From: a virus
Direction: 5' to 3' (one strand)
IMG/VR virus record: IMGVR_UViG_3300026118_000027
Location: 1 to 36,421 of that record
Length of the DNA: 36,421 nucleotides
The notes beneath the pieces are model-generated. The model was given only the letters and a program-made list of their open reading frames with translations, made no database searches and had not been told where the DNA came from. Numbering within the stretch: position 1 is the stretch's first letter; every line of letters begins with the position of its first letter. This document shows positions 26,474 to 36,084 of this stretch, piece by piece. A program made the position numbers and the translations under genes.

Positions 26474-29400
26474 CAGCGCGCGTCCTGTGCACGACCGGAG
26501 ACGAGCCCGCGCGTCGCCTCGAGCGCATCGTCGGGCTCTTCGTTGCCGTCGTAGACGTCGGCGAGGTAGCCGGCGGGACGCTTGAACGCGCCGACCGGCA
26601 ACCCGGTGAGCAGCCCGAGCAAGTCGATCAGATCGCGCACCGCTTTCCGTTTCGGCCCCGCCTCGAACACGGCGCGGTACACCTCGAGCGGCGCGCGCAC
26701 CGCGTTCTCCACCATCCCGACCGCGGGCGACGACGAGATGCGATCGTCGGCCGTCGTCTGCGTCGCGTAGAGGTTGTAGGCCGCCGTCGCGATCTGACCA
26801 GCGAACGGCACCATCGCGGCCCCGGTGCGGATCTGCGAGCCGAAAAACAACCACATCAGCTCATCGAGGTGCGTGTCGTCGTCGTCATCGTCCCAGCCGC
26901 CGATCGCCTGCGTGATCGCTTCCGAGAGCACCGCCGGCAGCATGAACCCGAAGAGATAGATGTAGAGCGCGCGGCCGGCGCCCTTCTTCAGGCCCAGGTC
27001 GCGCACGACCAGGCCGAGCTCGGTGCCGTTCACGTTCGCGAGCATGTTGAAGTAGCCCGAGAACATCACGAACGCGCGCACGAACGGGATCTGCGCCTCG
27101 AACTTCGCGATGTCGGCCGGCTCGAACGACCCCTGCGTCTCGCGCACCGCGGCGTCGCCGGCGCGGATCGCCTCGGCGTGGGTCGCGTCGTGGCGCTCGG
27201 TCGCCTGCTCGTAGCCGCCCGCCCAGACGATCTGGTCGACCAGGTTCTGCGCGGACGACTGCAGGAGGTAGCCGTGCTGCTGCCCCCACTGCTGCACGGT
27301 TTCGTAGCGGGACGGGTTGAGGAGAATGTCCTCGAGCTGCTGCTGGAGCTCGAACGCCGCCGGCGTCAGGCGCGTCGTCATGAACTTCGACTCGGCGAGC
27401 GCCGCCTTGAAGTCGTCGGCCTGGGTGATGCGGCGCCAGAGCGCGTTCCGCAGGTAGCGCGGCTTGACCTTGAGCGCCGCAATGAAGCCCCCCGTGAACT
27501 GCTGCAGGGTGTTCATGACGTGCCCGGCCATCATGTTGAGGCCGACGCGCGCCCGCAGCCCGCGGAAGATCCAATCGGCCGCCTGCCCGTCCTGGCCCTG
27601 GCTGGCTTTCGCGACCCGCTGGTTCGCCGTGCGCTGCAGCCACGGGATCAGCAGACTCTGCAACACCGTCGGGTCGTAGGCGTTGAGGCGGTCGCGCAGC
27701 CCGTGCCCCCACAGCAGGCGCCCGACATCGCGGATGCGCGGCTCGATATGAATGAACCGCAGGACCTTGTCGAGGTGTGACGGGATGAGTTGCAGGTTGA
27801 GCGCGAGCGGCTTCGCATACTGTTCTTGCCGCGCCTTGGTGAACCCCTTGCCGGCGGTCGGGAACATCGAGGCGTTATCGTTGCCCTCGAGCGCCGCCTT
27901 CTCGCCGTAGATCGACTGCTGGGCGACCCAGAGCGGATCGACCAGCGCCGGCACGTAGCCGCCGGCGTAGGGGCCGAACGGCGTCTCGACCGGCCAGGCG
28001 GTGATCTCCGAAAAGTAGGTGCCGTACATCTCGCGGTGCGCGCGCTGCGCCTCGCTCTTCACGCTGCCGACCAGGTCCCAGACGGCCTGCACGAAGTCCA
28101 TGTCCCGCTTCGTGACGAGGCCCGTGTCGTACGCGCGCGTGAGAAACGCCTTCCACCGCGCATCGTCGAGCGTGCCGTCGGCGCGGACCACGCCCCACCG
28201 ATAGCCGCGCAGCAGCTTCTGATAGTTGCTCTCGTTGCCGGTGTGCAGCAGCGCGTGCAGCAAGGCCGCGCGCCCGTTGCCGTCGTCGACGCCGAAGACG
28301 AACCCGCCGAGCTCGGGCGCCGTAATCGTGCCGGGCGTCAGCGTGTCCTTGATCCCGTCGACCAGGGCGAGGTACTGCGCCAGATAATCCCGTTTGTGAA
28401 TCCGGTACGTCTCGGTCCCCTCGATCACGGGGTTCCACAGGATGCGGCGGAACGGTCCCGGCGCGCCGCCGTCGACGTAGCTGACCCAATGCTCGACGCG
28501 CCGCGCCGCCGCGCGTAGCCCCAGCAGCCGCAGCTCCCCCTTCGTGTGGCGCTGCTCCGCGAGCGGCGCATTGATGTCGTCGAGCCGGGTGGTGAGCTGC
28601 GTGGTGGCGATGTCACGGTCGACCAGCTGTCCGTCGATGCGGATCTGCTGCGACCGCAGCGACTGCTCCCAGAGCTGCGCCACCGTCTCGCGCAGCATCG
28701 TGAACTGCGCGACGGTCAGCGCCCCCAGGTCGGTGCCCGCCGCGACGACGCCGTCGATCTGTTCCTCGAGCATCGGGGCGAGCTCGGTGTCGTACTCCTT
28801 GACCAGCGTGAACGCCTCGCGCGCGTCGCCGAGGCGCTTCTCGGGCCAGAAGTAGGTCGCCGCCAGCACGCGCGCCGCCTGGACGTAGCCCATATCGCGG
28901 CGCTTGGCGAGCGCGGCGTCGTTGCCGAACATCTTCGCGAAGGTCGCGCGCGTCTCGTCAAGCTCGGCGACCCGGGCGGTCGCCTCGCGGAAGAGCGCCA
29001 GGTGAAAGAGCTCGGCCTGCTTCGCCGTGATCGCGGTGTCGAAGTCTTGCGTGCCGGCGGCGCGCGTGGCCTCCATCGAGCTGCGGCGCGCCGTGTTGTA
29101 GAACCGCTGCACCTGGGTCCGCAGCGTGCGCAGCGGCATCGTCGCCACTTGCGCCTGCGCCAGGCGCGCGAGCGTCGCCGGGTCGGGCATCTCGGTGCGC
29201 AGTCGCGCGGTGCCGGCGCGGGCCTTGTCCTTGGTCGCGGTCTTCTCCGCCCGCACCGACGGCTGGGCCGCCGTGCGGAGCTTATTGAGCAGCGCGAGCT
29301 CGGTGCGGATCAGGTCGTCGCGATGTTCGTCGGCGACGATCGTGCGCGCCTCCTCCTCGAGCCGGGCCGGGTCGTGGAAGATGTCGCCGTGCGCCTGCTC

Positions 29401-32400
29401 CATGCGCGTGTCGGTGCGCGCGTCGACCACCTGGTCAAAGTCGGGCGCGGTGACCAGCGCCTCGACCAGCGCCTCGCCTGACGCAAACCCGTAGAGGGTG
29501 GCGACGGTGTCGGCCGACAAGCCGCTGTCGGCGGCATAGACGTAGGGCCGCGGCAGGCGCTTCAACACGTCGCGCCCGAACTGCGCGACGAGCGCGGCTT
29601 TCGAGAGCGGCGTCGCCGGCGTGTCGAGCTCGCCCCGCATCCCCGCGAGCGCGCGATAGACGGGCTCGGCGGCGACCTCCGCGGCGACGGTCGCGCGCAT
29701 CGTCGTGCGCTCGTCCTGCCACCACTGCAGCCGCGCGCGGTGAAGGTCGGTCAACACGCGGGCGGCGAGCGTCGCCTGGCGCGCGGCGGAGGCGGCCTCC
29801 GCTTTGGCGCGGTAGCCCTCGAACTCGACGTCGGTCATCTTCGCCTGCGCGGCGGTCGTGAAGAGCGCGCCGACGTGCGCGTCGGCTTCCGCCGCCTTCA
29901 GCTGCGCGTCGGTCGCGTGCAGGCGGTCGAGCACCGCGCGCACCTCGGGGCTGATGTCGATGTTGATGGACGGGTGCTTCAGGGTTTTGTAGAACCCGAG
30001 AATCCAGGTCGCGAACCGCGCGAACAGCGGCTGCAATTCCGGCGTCGGCGCTTTCCCCTGCCCGAGGTACTGCTCGACGGTGCGCGCGAACACTTCATGG
30101 CCGGCGCGGCGTTCTTCGTTCGACAGGGCACGCCAGGCCGCCAGGTCGCCCTCGAACCCGACGTGCGCGAGCAGCGCGCCCATGTCAGCCTGCAGCTGCG
30201 GCGTCGTGTGCTCAGACGCCGTGATGTCGGAGAGCACATCGAAGAACAGGTGCGCGCTCTCATGCAGGAAGGTCGTGCGGTTCTGGGTCTTGAAGAGGCT
30301 GATCACGCGCGTGATCGGGTTGTAGCTGCCGTGGCGGCCGGGCGCCGGCGTCTCGTCCTCGCCTTGGAAGAGCGCCTGGCCCTCGCGCACGGCGGCCTTG
30401 AGCGCCGGCGTGAGCGGGAGCGCGGGCTGCGTGGACATCGTCGGATGTGACGCGCCGGCGTTGAACTCAGCCGCGGCCGTCACCGCTTCCGCGCGCGTGG
30501 CGTACCCGCCCCGTTGCTCGCCTGCGGTCGTCACAAACGCCCAGGCGGTCCCCAGACGGATGATGTCGGTCGCCCGCTCACTGGTGTGCCCGGCGTCAAT
30601 CTGCACCGTGCCGACCTTGCCGCCGTTGCGTTTCACCGCGGGCAGGCTGTTGACGACGTTGACGAAGTCGACGTCGTAGAGCCGCTTGAGCCCTTCGCCG
30701 CCGATCTTCAAGCCGTCGCCCTGCAGCTGCCCGTTCTCGCTTCCGAAGATGCGCTCGCTGACTTCTTTCCCGATCACCTCGACGATGTTTTTTCCCAGCC
30801 AGTCATCGGGCGCGACGCCTATGACTTTGACGACCTGGCCGTTCGGCGCCAGGTCCATCCGCGCAAGGCCGTTCGGTAAATCGATCGTGACGTGCCGCCC
30901 ACCCGTCTCGGTGGCGCCGTTGAACGTGAGCGACTGCGGTGCCCACTCGATCCGGCGCACCTGTTTCTCGAGCGAGTAGTGCTTCGCCTGCTGCGCGCCG
31001 GTCGTCCACGCGATCGCGTCGACGCCCTGGTCGACCCCGTAGCGCAGCGCCCACTTGAACGCGATCGCGCGCCAGTGCTTGAGGAACAGCACCGGCATCT
31101 GCTTCTGATTCTCGGGGCCCGGCGGTTGCACCTCCTCGAGGAAGAGCACGCGCTGGCCGTCGGCCGACGTGCGGATGTTCAGACGGATACGGACGATCGG
31201 GTTCTCGATGTCGCGGTATTCGTCGTGTCCGTCTGACCACGTCGGCGCGTCCGACCGAGACGCCTCGCCCGCGCGCCAGGCCTGTAGTGCCTGCGCGACC
31301 TTCGCGGAGTCGGGCTCGGCGGTGCCGACGTAGAACGTCTTGTCGTGTCCGCCGACCAGGTTCTTCCACGGTGCGCCGTTGACCGTCACGGTGAACGGGA
31401 TCGCGTTGGCCGTCGTCGGCGGGAAGACGTCGAGCACCTGGATGTCGGGGTTGGTGTCGCGTGGGCGCGCCGGCGCCGTGATGAACGCTTCGCGGTAGCT
31501 GCCCTCTTCGATCGGCCCCTCGACGGAGTACTCCTGGTAGTGCGTCGCGTTGTCGCCGTCGCCGAGCTCCTCGCGCGCCTGCTCCTGGGCGTCGGCGAAG
31601 GAGACGCCCATCCCGTCGCCGTCCTCGCGCTGCTCGTCCTCGAACGCCTGCCGCAGCTCCTCGACGTACTCCTCCGCGACGACGAGCGCCTCTGCTTCCG
31701 TCTCGTACTCGCTGCCGACCACCTCGCCGTCAACCACGGCGTTCCACGTCACGAGCCCGTCTTCGTCCTCGGAGTCGTCCTGCTCTTCGGCGGACGCCTC
31801 GCCGAAGTTGCGGTTGCGCACCGCGTCGGCGACGGCCTCGTCGACCGCCGCGTCGTAAATCTCGTAAGCCCGTTCCTCGATGCGGTCCTGCGTCTTGGCG
31901 TCCGGCTCACCGCCGAGCAGCACCTCGCGCACTTCGACCCGGTGCGCGCGCAGGTACTGCAGCACCTCCTCCTTCGTGTAGGTGGTGCCGTTCTCGAGGT
32001 CCTGCACCTGGGTCAGCGCGAACTCGTCCTGATTGATGCCGGCCTTGGCGTGTTTGATCGTCGCCTTCCACTGCGCCCCGGACGCGGAGGCCTGCGGCGA
32101 GCTCTCGACGGCGCGCGCGAGGCGCGAGTAGAACGTGGCGTGTGTGTCGGCTTGGAAGAACTCGGTGTCCGGGAACGGGTCTAGTTGTCCTTCAATCCCC
32201 GGTGCAGGGTCCGCAGGTCGGCCATCGAATCGGCCTCCGGGTCGGACAGCGACTCGTCGAGTGCGTCCCGGCGCTCCTGTTTGTCCTCCTCCCGTTGGGT
32301 GAAGTCCGCGTCGATGTCCCGCCGTTCCCGCGCGCGCGCGAACTCGCTGAAGTGCAGCCGCGACGTCGGCGTCGGGGACGCGCCCCTTCGCGAGCGTGAC

Positions 32401-35400
32401 GGCGGCGTTCGAGTAGTCGGGGGCTTTGTCATCGTCGAATCCGTCCTCGCTGTCATCAGGGCTACCCGTGCCCGCATCGTAGAGGCGCTTCTCGGCGTAC
32501 CACAAGATCGCCTGCAAATCCGCCACCGTCATCTTCGCGTAGCCGCGCGCCACCATGTCGGCATGGATGCGGCCGACGACCTCGCGCATATACACGCGTT
32601 CTTGATTGGTCGGCGCTTCCTTCTCGCCGCGCAGGTTGTCCGCGAGCGTATTGCCGTCCAAGCGGAACCGTTGCCCGGCCGGCGTGCGCTCCAGCCGCGT
32701 GCGGATGTCCGTCTTTCCGCTGGCTTTCTTCACCGCCTTCGCGATCTTCTCGAGCGCGGCATCGGTGAAGGTGTGGTCGGTGCCCTTGCCGGCGAGCGAG
32801 ACGCCGACCAGCGTCCCGAGCTTGACGCGTTCGCCGGGCGCCAGGTCATCGATCGCCGCACGCAGGTTGCTGCGGTTCTTCTTCAGGAGTGCGCGGTTGT
32901 CTTTGAGGAGCGTGCCGGTCCAGCGCCCCCAGCTGCGCGTGAACCAGCGGTCCGCGGTCAGCTGGTCGAAGATGCCCGACAGGTTGGCGAAGAACCCGTT
33001 GCCGATCTTGGCGCCCAGGACGAGCGCGCCGAGCACCGGCTGATCGGCGAGCTCGCCGTCAGTGTCGAATCCCGCCTGGCGCAACGCCCGCGGTGTGGAC
33101 GGCGTGACCATAAACTCGCGCAGCTGGTCGACCGTCATCCCTCGCTTTAGGTAGACGTTGAACTTCTTCAGGTTCTTGTTGATCTGATCGCGCGAGATGC
33201 CGAAGCCCGCGTTGGTCGGCATCCGCCCGTGCGTCTTGTAGTAGCCGTAGACGCGTTCGGCGAGCGCGAAGTTGGTGTTGACGCTGAGCCCTTGCGACGT
33301 CGCGGCGAGCGCCCACTTGAATGCGAAGAGTGCGTTCTTGTCGGTGCCGAGCTCGGGATGCAGCAGCGTGAGCACCGCGATCGCCTCGCGCACCTTCGCT
33401 TCGTACCAGCCGATCGCGTTCGGGTTGAACGCGATGCCCGTGAGCGCATCGCGGATGCCGACCCGCACCAGGTAGTCGCGCACGCCCGGGCGCGAGGGGT
33501 CCAGGGAGACGCCGAACCGGGTGGCGGCCCCCAGCACCATGTCTTGGATGTAGACCTTGACGTCGCGCCGGCGCTTGAAGGTGCCCGCGCGCAGGCCTGG
33601 CGTGAGCGCCTCGAGCGACGACACGCGCGTCTCCATCTCGGTTGGAATCTCGGTGCTGTCGCCCTGGTGGTATTCGGTCGACCACCACCGCGCCCCGAGC
33701 TCGACCCCGAGGTCACTGAGCTCGTCGCTGCCCGGCAGACGCGAGGGGTCGACCGCGGTGCCGGCGGCGGCGCCCGCTGAGAGCGCCGTCGTCAGCCGAT
33801 CGACTAGGGCGTCGTAGTCCGCGATGTGCTCGGTGAATCGGGGGTCTTCGCGCAGCGCCTCGGTCATCCGGTCAGGCGTCTTGCCGTCGGCGCGGAACAG
33901 CCCCTTCACGCCCTTCCAGGTATGCGGCGATCGCGCGCTGCGCCGGGGGTCGGCCCCTTCCGCAAGCACCCGGAACTCGCCGCCCCGCGCCACGTCCATG
34001 TCGGTGCGTAGGCCGCCGTACTCCGCGATCGCGCGCAGCAGGGTGCCGTTATCGAGCCCGCTCTCAGCAACGGCCTCCTGCCCTTCGCTGTGCAGCTCGA
34101 GGCGCATCTGGAACGCACGCGCGACCGCCTCGGGGTCCGCGGTCGGGTCGGTGCGCAGGGCGTCGGCGACGACGTACTGGGTGAGCGCCGCCGTGTGGCC
34201 GGCGACCCGGTCGCTGCGTTGCGTGCGCGTCTCGCGTTTGCCGCCGACCGACGCGGGAATGCCCGGCACGCTCGCCTGCGCGGTCAGCGGCACGGCGTTC
34301 GGGTTCGGGTCGGAGCGGCGCCCCGAGGCCACGATGGCGCCGGGGTGCGCGAGCTCCTGCACCGCGGCCGCCGTCAGGCTCGTCGCCATGCGACTGCCGA
34401 CCGCGCCGAACACCGACGCCATCCAGATGCCCTGCTGCGCCGCTTCGTCCTGCGTGAAGCGCCCCGTCGCCAGCGCCTTGGCGACGGTGTCGTCGTAGAC
34501 CTTCTGCCGCGCCTCCTGGTCCGCGGCGTAGGCGGCGCTGCGTGCCTCGGGGTCGTCGACGGCGGCCGCGAGCTCGGCCTTCGTTTCGCGCACGTTGAGC
34601 GCGTTGGTCCCCAGCCGCAGCTCGTTCGTCCAGAACGCGTCGTGTCCGCTGCCCGGGACCTGGGACAGATAGTTCGCGGTCGGGATCGTGAACTCGCCGC
34701 CGGGCTTGGCGAGCGCCTGCTCGTAGGCGGTCGGGTCGCCGGTGAGCGCGGTGGCGAGCGCGGCGGGGTCCTCGCCCTTCTCTTGAAAGTAGTCGCCGAA
34801 GGTCTGCGCGGTGACGGCGACGGTGTCCATGCCGCCCTTCGCCATGCGCGCAACGATGGTGTTGAACGCCTCGGGCGCCGTCTCGCGCAGCGTGGTGTCG
34901 TCGACCGCCTTGTGCAGCGCCGTGATCGTGCGTTCGTCGCTGGTCGTGTTGGTCGCGACGTCGATCGCTTTCACGAGCGCCGACTGCGCGCCGACCATCG
35001 TCACGGTCGCGACCAGCGTCGAGAGCGCGTGCGCCGGGATCTGCGAGGCGTAGCTGTCGACAAACGACTGCAGCGAGAGCTCGGGATTGAGCTCGGCCCA
35101 ATCCGCCAGGTCCTGCAGCACCGTCGCCACTTGCTCGCCCGGCACTTCACTCGCGAGCTGGTGCCAGAGCAGGCGCGCGAATCCGGGGTTGCGCTTCAGG
35201 TCGCGCAGGAACCACAACGCCGGGATGCGCTCGGTGGCGTACTCGACCTCGCCTTGAAACGCGCCGTAGCTCACCGCGTTCAGGAGCGGCTTGCCCTCAT
35301 CGAGCGCGCGCCCCATGGCGGGGAGCGCGGTGCTCAGGCCCATCATCGCCGCGGCGATCGTGCTGGCGACCTTGACGTCGAGGTTCAGGGCACCGGTCGC

Positions 35401-36084
35401 GAGCGTGATCGGCAGCTGCTGCCCGAGGGACGTGAAGCCGCTATAGAAGTCCGACTCGAGGCCGGTTGCCTCCGAGACGCCCTTCCCCGCGATCGTGTTC
35501 GCGATGTCGATCGCGGTGTTCGCTTGCGCCCCGAAGTAGTCCGACCATTCGGTCGCATGCGGCACGCCGGCGACGTGCGCGAGCTCGGCGCCCAGGCGCG
35601 CGACGCCGAACACGTAGCTCGGCACCAGGTTGTAGGTCCCGCCCACCGCGGCGCGCGTGGCGTTGACGCCGACGCGCAGCGCACGCTCGATCCCTGAGAG
35701 CGACGTGAGGTCGTCTTGCGCGACCGCGGCGTGCAGCGGGTCCTCCTCGAGCCAGGACGTGAGCTGCGGATTGAACGTGCGGAACGCCGCCGGGTCGAAC
35801 ACGCCGCGCCGCGCCTGCGCTTCAGCCGCCGGCAGGTTGCGCTGAATCACCTCGGTCGGCAGGTTGGTCCGCAGGCGGAGGTCGAAGACGTGCGCCGCGG
35901 CCGCGGCGGTCTGCTTGCGCGCCTGGTCGAAGGTCAGTTGCAGCGGGTCGGGCGCGCCGGGGTCGGCGTCGGGAAAGCCGGGGCGCGAGCCATTGCGCAC
36001 CGTCGGCGGCGTCGCGAACGTGAACGGGCTCGCCGGCGCCGGTGCCTGCGGGTCGTCGTCGGGAAAGCCGGGGCGTTGCGGCAT
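26473..36084 (-). CDS. Giant polyvalent / ejection-type internal virion protein
   Basis: The product is 3203 residues. Near residues 1630-1800, IRIRLNIRTSADGQRVLFLE, FKWALRYGVDQGVDAIAWTT and GKEVSERIFG ... KIGGEGLKRLYD match a domain I know from large phage polyvalent proteins. Residues 1939-1949 (FLHESAHLFFD) contain HExxH, a zinc-peptidase motif. Several hydrophobic helices occur near the C-terminus (GRALYIYLFGFMLPAVLSEA, FAGQIATAAYNLYA) beside WDDDDDD. Such proteins travel with the DNA and may form a channel or act in the host. Composition indicates a frame change at about 32181-32365. The N-terminus carries RPGFPDxDP twice. Confidence 0.8.
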   Translation of the reverse strand: MPQRPGFPDDDPQAPAPASPFTFATPPTVRNGSRPGFPDADPGAPDPLQLTFDQARKQTAAAAAHVFDLRLRTNLPTEVIQRNLPAAEAQARRGVFDPAAFRTFNPQLTSWLEEDPLHAAVAQDDLTSLSGIERALRVGVNATRAAVGGTYNLVPSYVFGVARLGAELAHVAGVPHATEWSDYFGAQANTAIDIANTIAGKGVSEATGLESDFYSGFTSLGQQLPITLATGALNLDVKVASTIAAAMMGLSTALPAMGRALDEGKPLLNAVSYGAFQGEVEYATERIPALWFLRDLKRNPGFARLLWHQLASEVPGEQVATVLQDLADWAELNPELSLQSFVDSYASQIPAHALSTLVATVTMVGAQSALVKAIDVATNTTSDERTITALHKAVDDTTLRETAPEAFNTIVARMAKGGMDTVAVTAQTFGDYFQEKGEDPAALATALTGDPTAYEQALAKPGGEFTIPTANYLSQVPGSGHDAFWTNELRLGTNALNVRETKAELAAAVDDPEARSAAYAADQEARQKVYDDTVAKALATGRFTQDEAAQQGIWMASVFGAVGSRMATSLTAAAVQELAHPGAIVASGRRSDPNPNAVPLTAQASVPGIPASVGGKRETRTQRSDRVAGHTAALTQYVVADALRTDPTADPEAVARAFQMRLELHSEGQEAVAESGLDNGTLLRAIAEYGGLRTDMDVARGGEFRVLAEGADPRRSARSPHTWKGVKGLFRADGKTPDRMTEALREDPRFTEHIADYDALVDRLTTALSAGAAAGTAVDPSRLPGSDELSDLGVELGARWWSTEYHQGDSTEIPTEMETRVSSLEALTPGLRAGTFKRRRDVKVYIQDMVLGAATRFGVSLDPSRPGVRDYLVRVGIRDALTGIAFNPNAIGWYEAKVREAIAVLTLLHPELGTDKNALFAFKWALAATSQGLSVNTNFALAERVYGYYKTHGRMPTNAGFGISRDQINKNLKKFNVYLKRGMTVDQLREFMVTPSTPRALRQAGFDTDGELADQPVLGALVLGAKIGNGFFANLSGIFDQLTADRWFTRSWGRWTGTLLKDNRALLKKNRSNLRAAIDDLAPGERVKLGTLVGVSLAGKGTDHTFTDAALEKIAKAVKKASGKTDIRTRLERTPAGQRFRLDGNTLADNLRGEKEAPTNQERVYMREVVGRIHADMVARGYAKMTVADLQAILWYAEKRLYDAGTGSPDDSEDGFDDDKAPDYSNAAVTLAKGRVPDADVAAALQRVRARAGTAGHRRGLHPTGGGQTGAPGRTRRVAVRPGGRFDGRPADPAPGIEGQLDPFPDTEFFQADTHATFYSRLARAVESSPQASASGAQWKATIKHAKAGINQDEFALTQVQDLENGTTYTKEEVLQYLRAHRVEVREVLLGGEPDAKTQDRIEERAYEIYDAAVDEAVADAVRNRNFGEASAEEQDDSEDEDGLVTWNAVVDGEVVGSEYETEAEALVVAEEYVEELRQAFEDEQREDGDGMGVSFADAQEQAREELGDGDNATHYQEYSVEGPIEEGSYREAFITAPARPRDTNPDIQVLDVFPPTTANAIPFTVTVNGAPWKNLVGGHDKTFYVGTAEPDSAKVAQALQAWRAGEASRSDAPTWSDGHDEYRDIENPIVRIRLNIRTSADGQRVLFLEEVQPPGPENQKQMPVLFLKHWRAIAFKWALRYGVDQGVDAIAWTTGAQQAKHYSLEKQVRRIEWAPQSLTFNGATETGGRHVTIDLPNGLARMDLAPNGQVVKVIGVAPDDWLGKNIVEVIGKEVSERIFGSENGQLQGDGLKIGGEGLKRLYDVDFVNVVNSLPAVKRNGGKVGTVQIDAGHTSERATDIIRLGTAWAFVTTAGEQRGGYATRAEAVTAAAEFNAGASHPTMSTQPALPLTPALKAAVREGQALFQGEDETPAPGRHGSYNPITRVISLFKTQNRTTFLHESAHLFFDVLSDITASEHTTPQLQADMGALLAHVGFEGDLAAWRALSNEERRAGHEVFARTVEQYLGQGKAPTPELQPLFARFATWILGFYKTLKHPSINIDISPEVRAVLDRLHATDAQLKAAEADAHVGALFTTAAQAKMTDVEFEGYRAKAEAASAARQATLAARVLTDLHRARLQWWQDERTTMRATVAAEVAAEPVYRALAGMRGELDTPATPLSKAALVAQFGRDVLKRLPRPYVYAADSGLSADTVATLYGFASGEALVEALVTAPDFDQVVDARTDTRMEQAHGDIFHDPARLEEEARTIVADEHRDDLIRTELALLNKLRTAAQPSVRAEKTATKDKARAGTARLRTEMPDPATLARLAQAQVATMPLRTLRTQVQRFYNTARRSSMEATRAAGTQDFDTAITAKQAELFHLALFREATARVAELDETRATFAKMFGNDAALAKRRDMGYVQAARVLAATYFWPEKRLGDAREAFTLVKEYDTELAPMLEEQIDGVVAAGTDLGALTVAQFTMLRETVAQLWEQSLRSQQIRIDGQLVDRDIATTQLTTRLDDINAPLAEQRHTKGELRLLGLRAAARRVEHWVSYVDGGAPGPFRRILWNPVIEGTETYRIHKRDYLAQYLALVDGIKDTLTPGTITAPELGGFVFGVDDGNGRAALLHALLHTGNESNYQKLLRGYRWGVVRADGTLDDARWKAFLTRAYDTGLVTKRDMDFVQAVWDLVGSVKSEAQRAHREMYGTYFSEITAWPVETPFGPYAGGYVPALVDPLWVAQQSIYGEKAALEGNDNASMFPTAGKGFTKARQEQYAKPLALNLQLIPSHLDKVLRFIHIEPRIRDVGRLLWGHGLRDRLNAYDPTVLQSLLIPWLQRTANQRVAKASQGQDGQAADWIFRGLRARVGLNMMAGHVMNTLQQFTGGFIAALKVKPRYLRNALWRRITQADDFKAALAESKFMTTRLTPAAFELQQQLEDILLNPSRYETVQQWGQQHGYLLQSSAQNLVDQIVWAGGYEQATERHDATHAEAIRAGDAAVRETQGSFEPADIAKFEAQIPFVRAFVMFSGYFNMLANVNGTELGLVVRDLGLKKGAGRALYIYLFGFMLPAVLSEAITQAIGGWDDDDDDTHLDELMWLFFGSQIRTGAAMVPFAGQIATAAYNLYATQTTADDRISSSPAVGMVENAVRAPLEVYRAVFEAGPKRKAVRDLIDLLGLLTGLPVGAFKRPAGYLADVYDGNEEPDDALEATRGLVSGRAQDAR
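32181..32365 (-). other. Frame-anomalous segment inside the giant gene
   Basis: In the long open frame this segment encodes a Gly/Arg/Pro-rich stretch with only 23 of 58 codons ending in G or C (hand count). The frame shifted by +1 encodes RLHFSEFARARERRDIDADF, then TQREEDKQERRDALDESLSD and more, with 53 of 59 codons ending in G or C, and then stops with TAG at 32181-32183. The normal composition returns to the long frame right after. This implies two compensating indels or a real frameshift. Confidence 0.7.
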
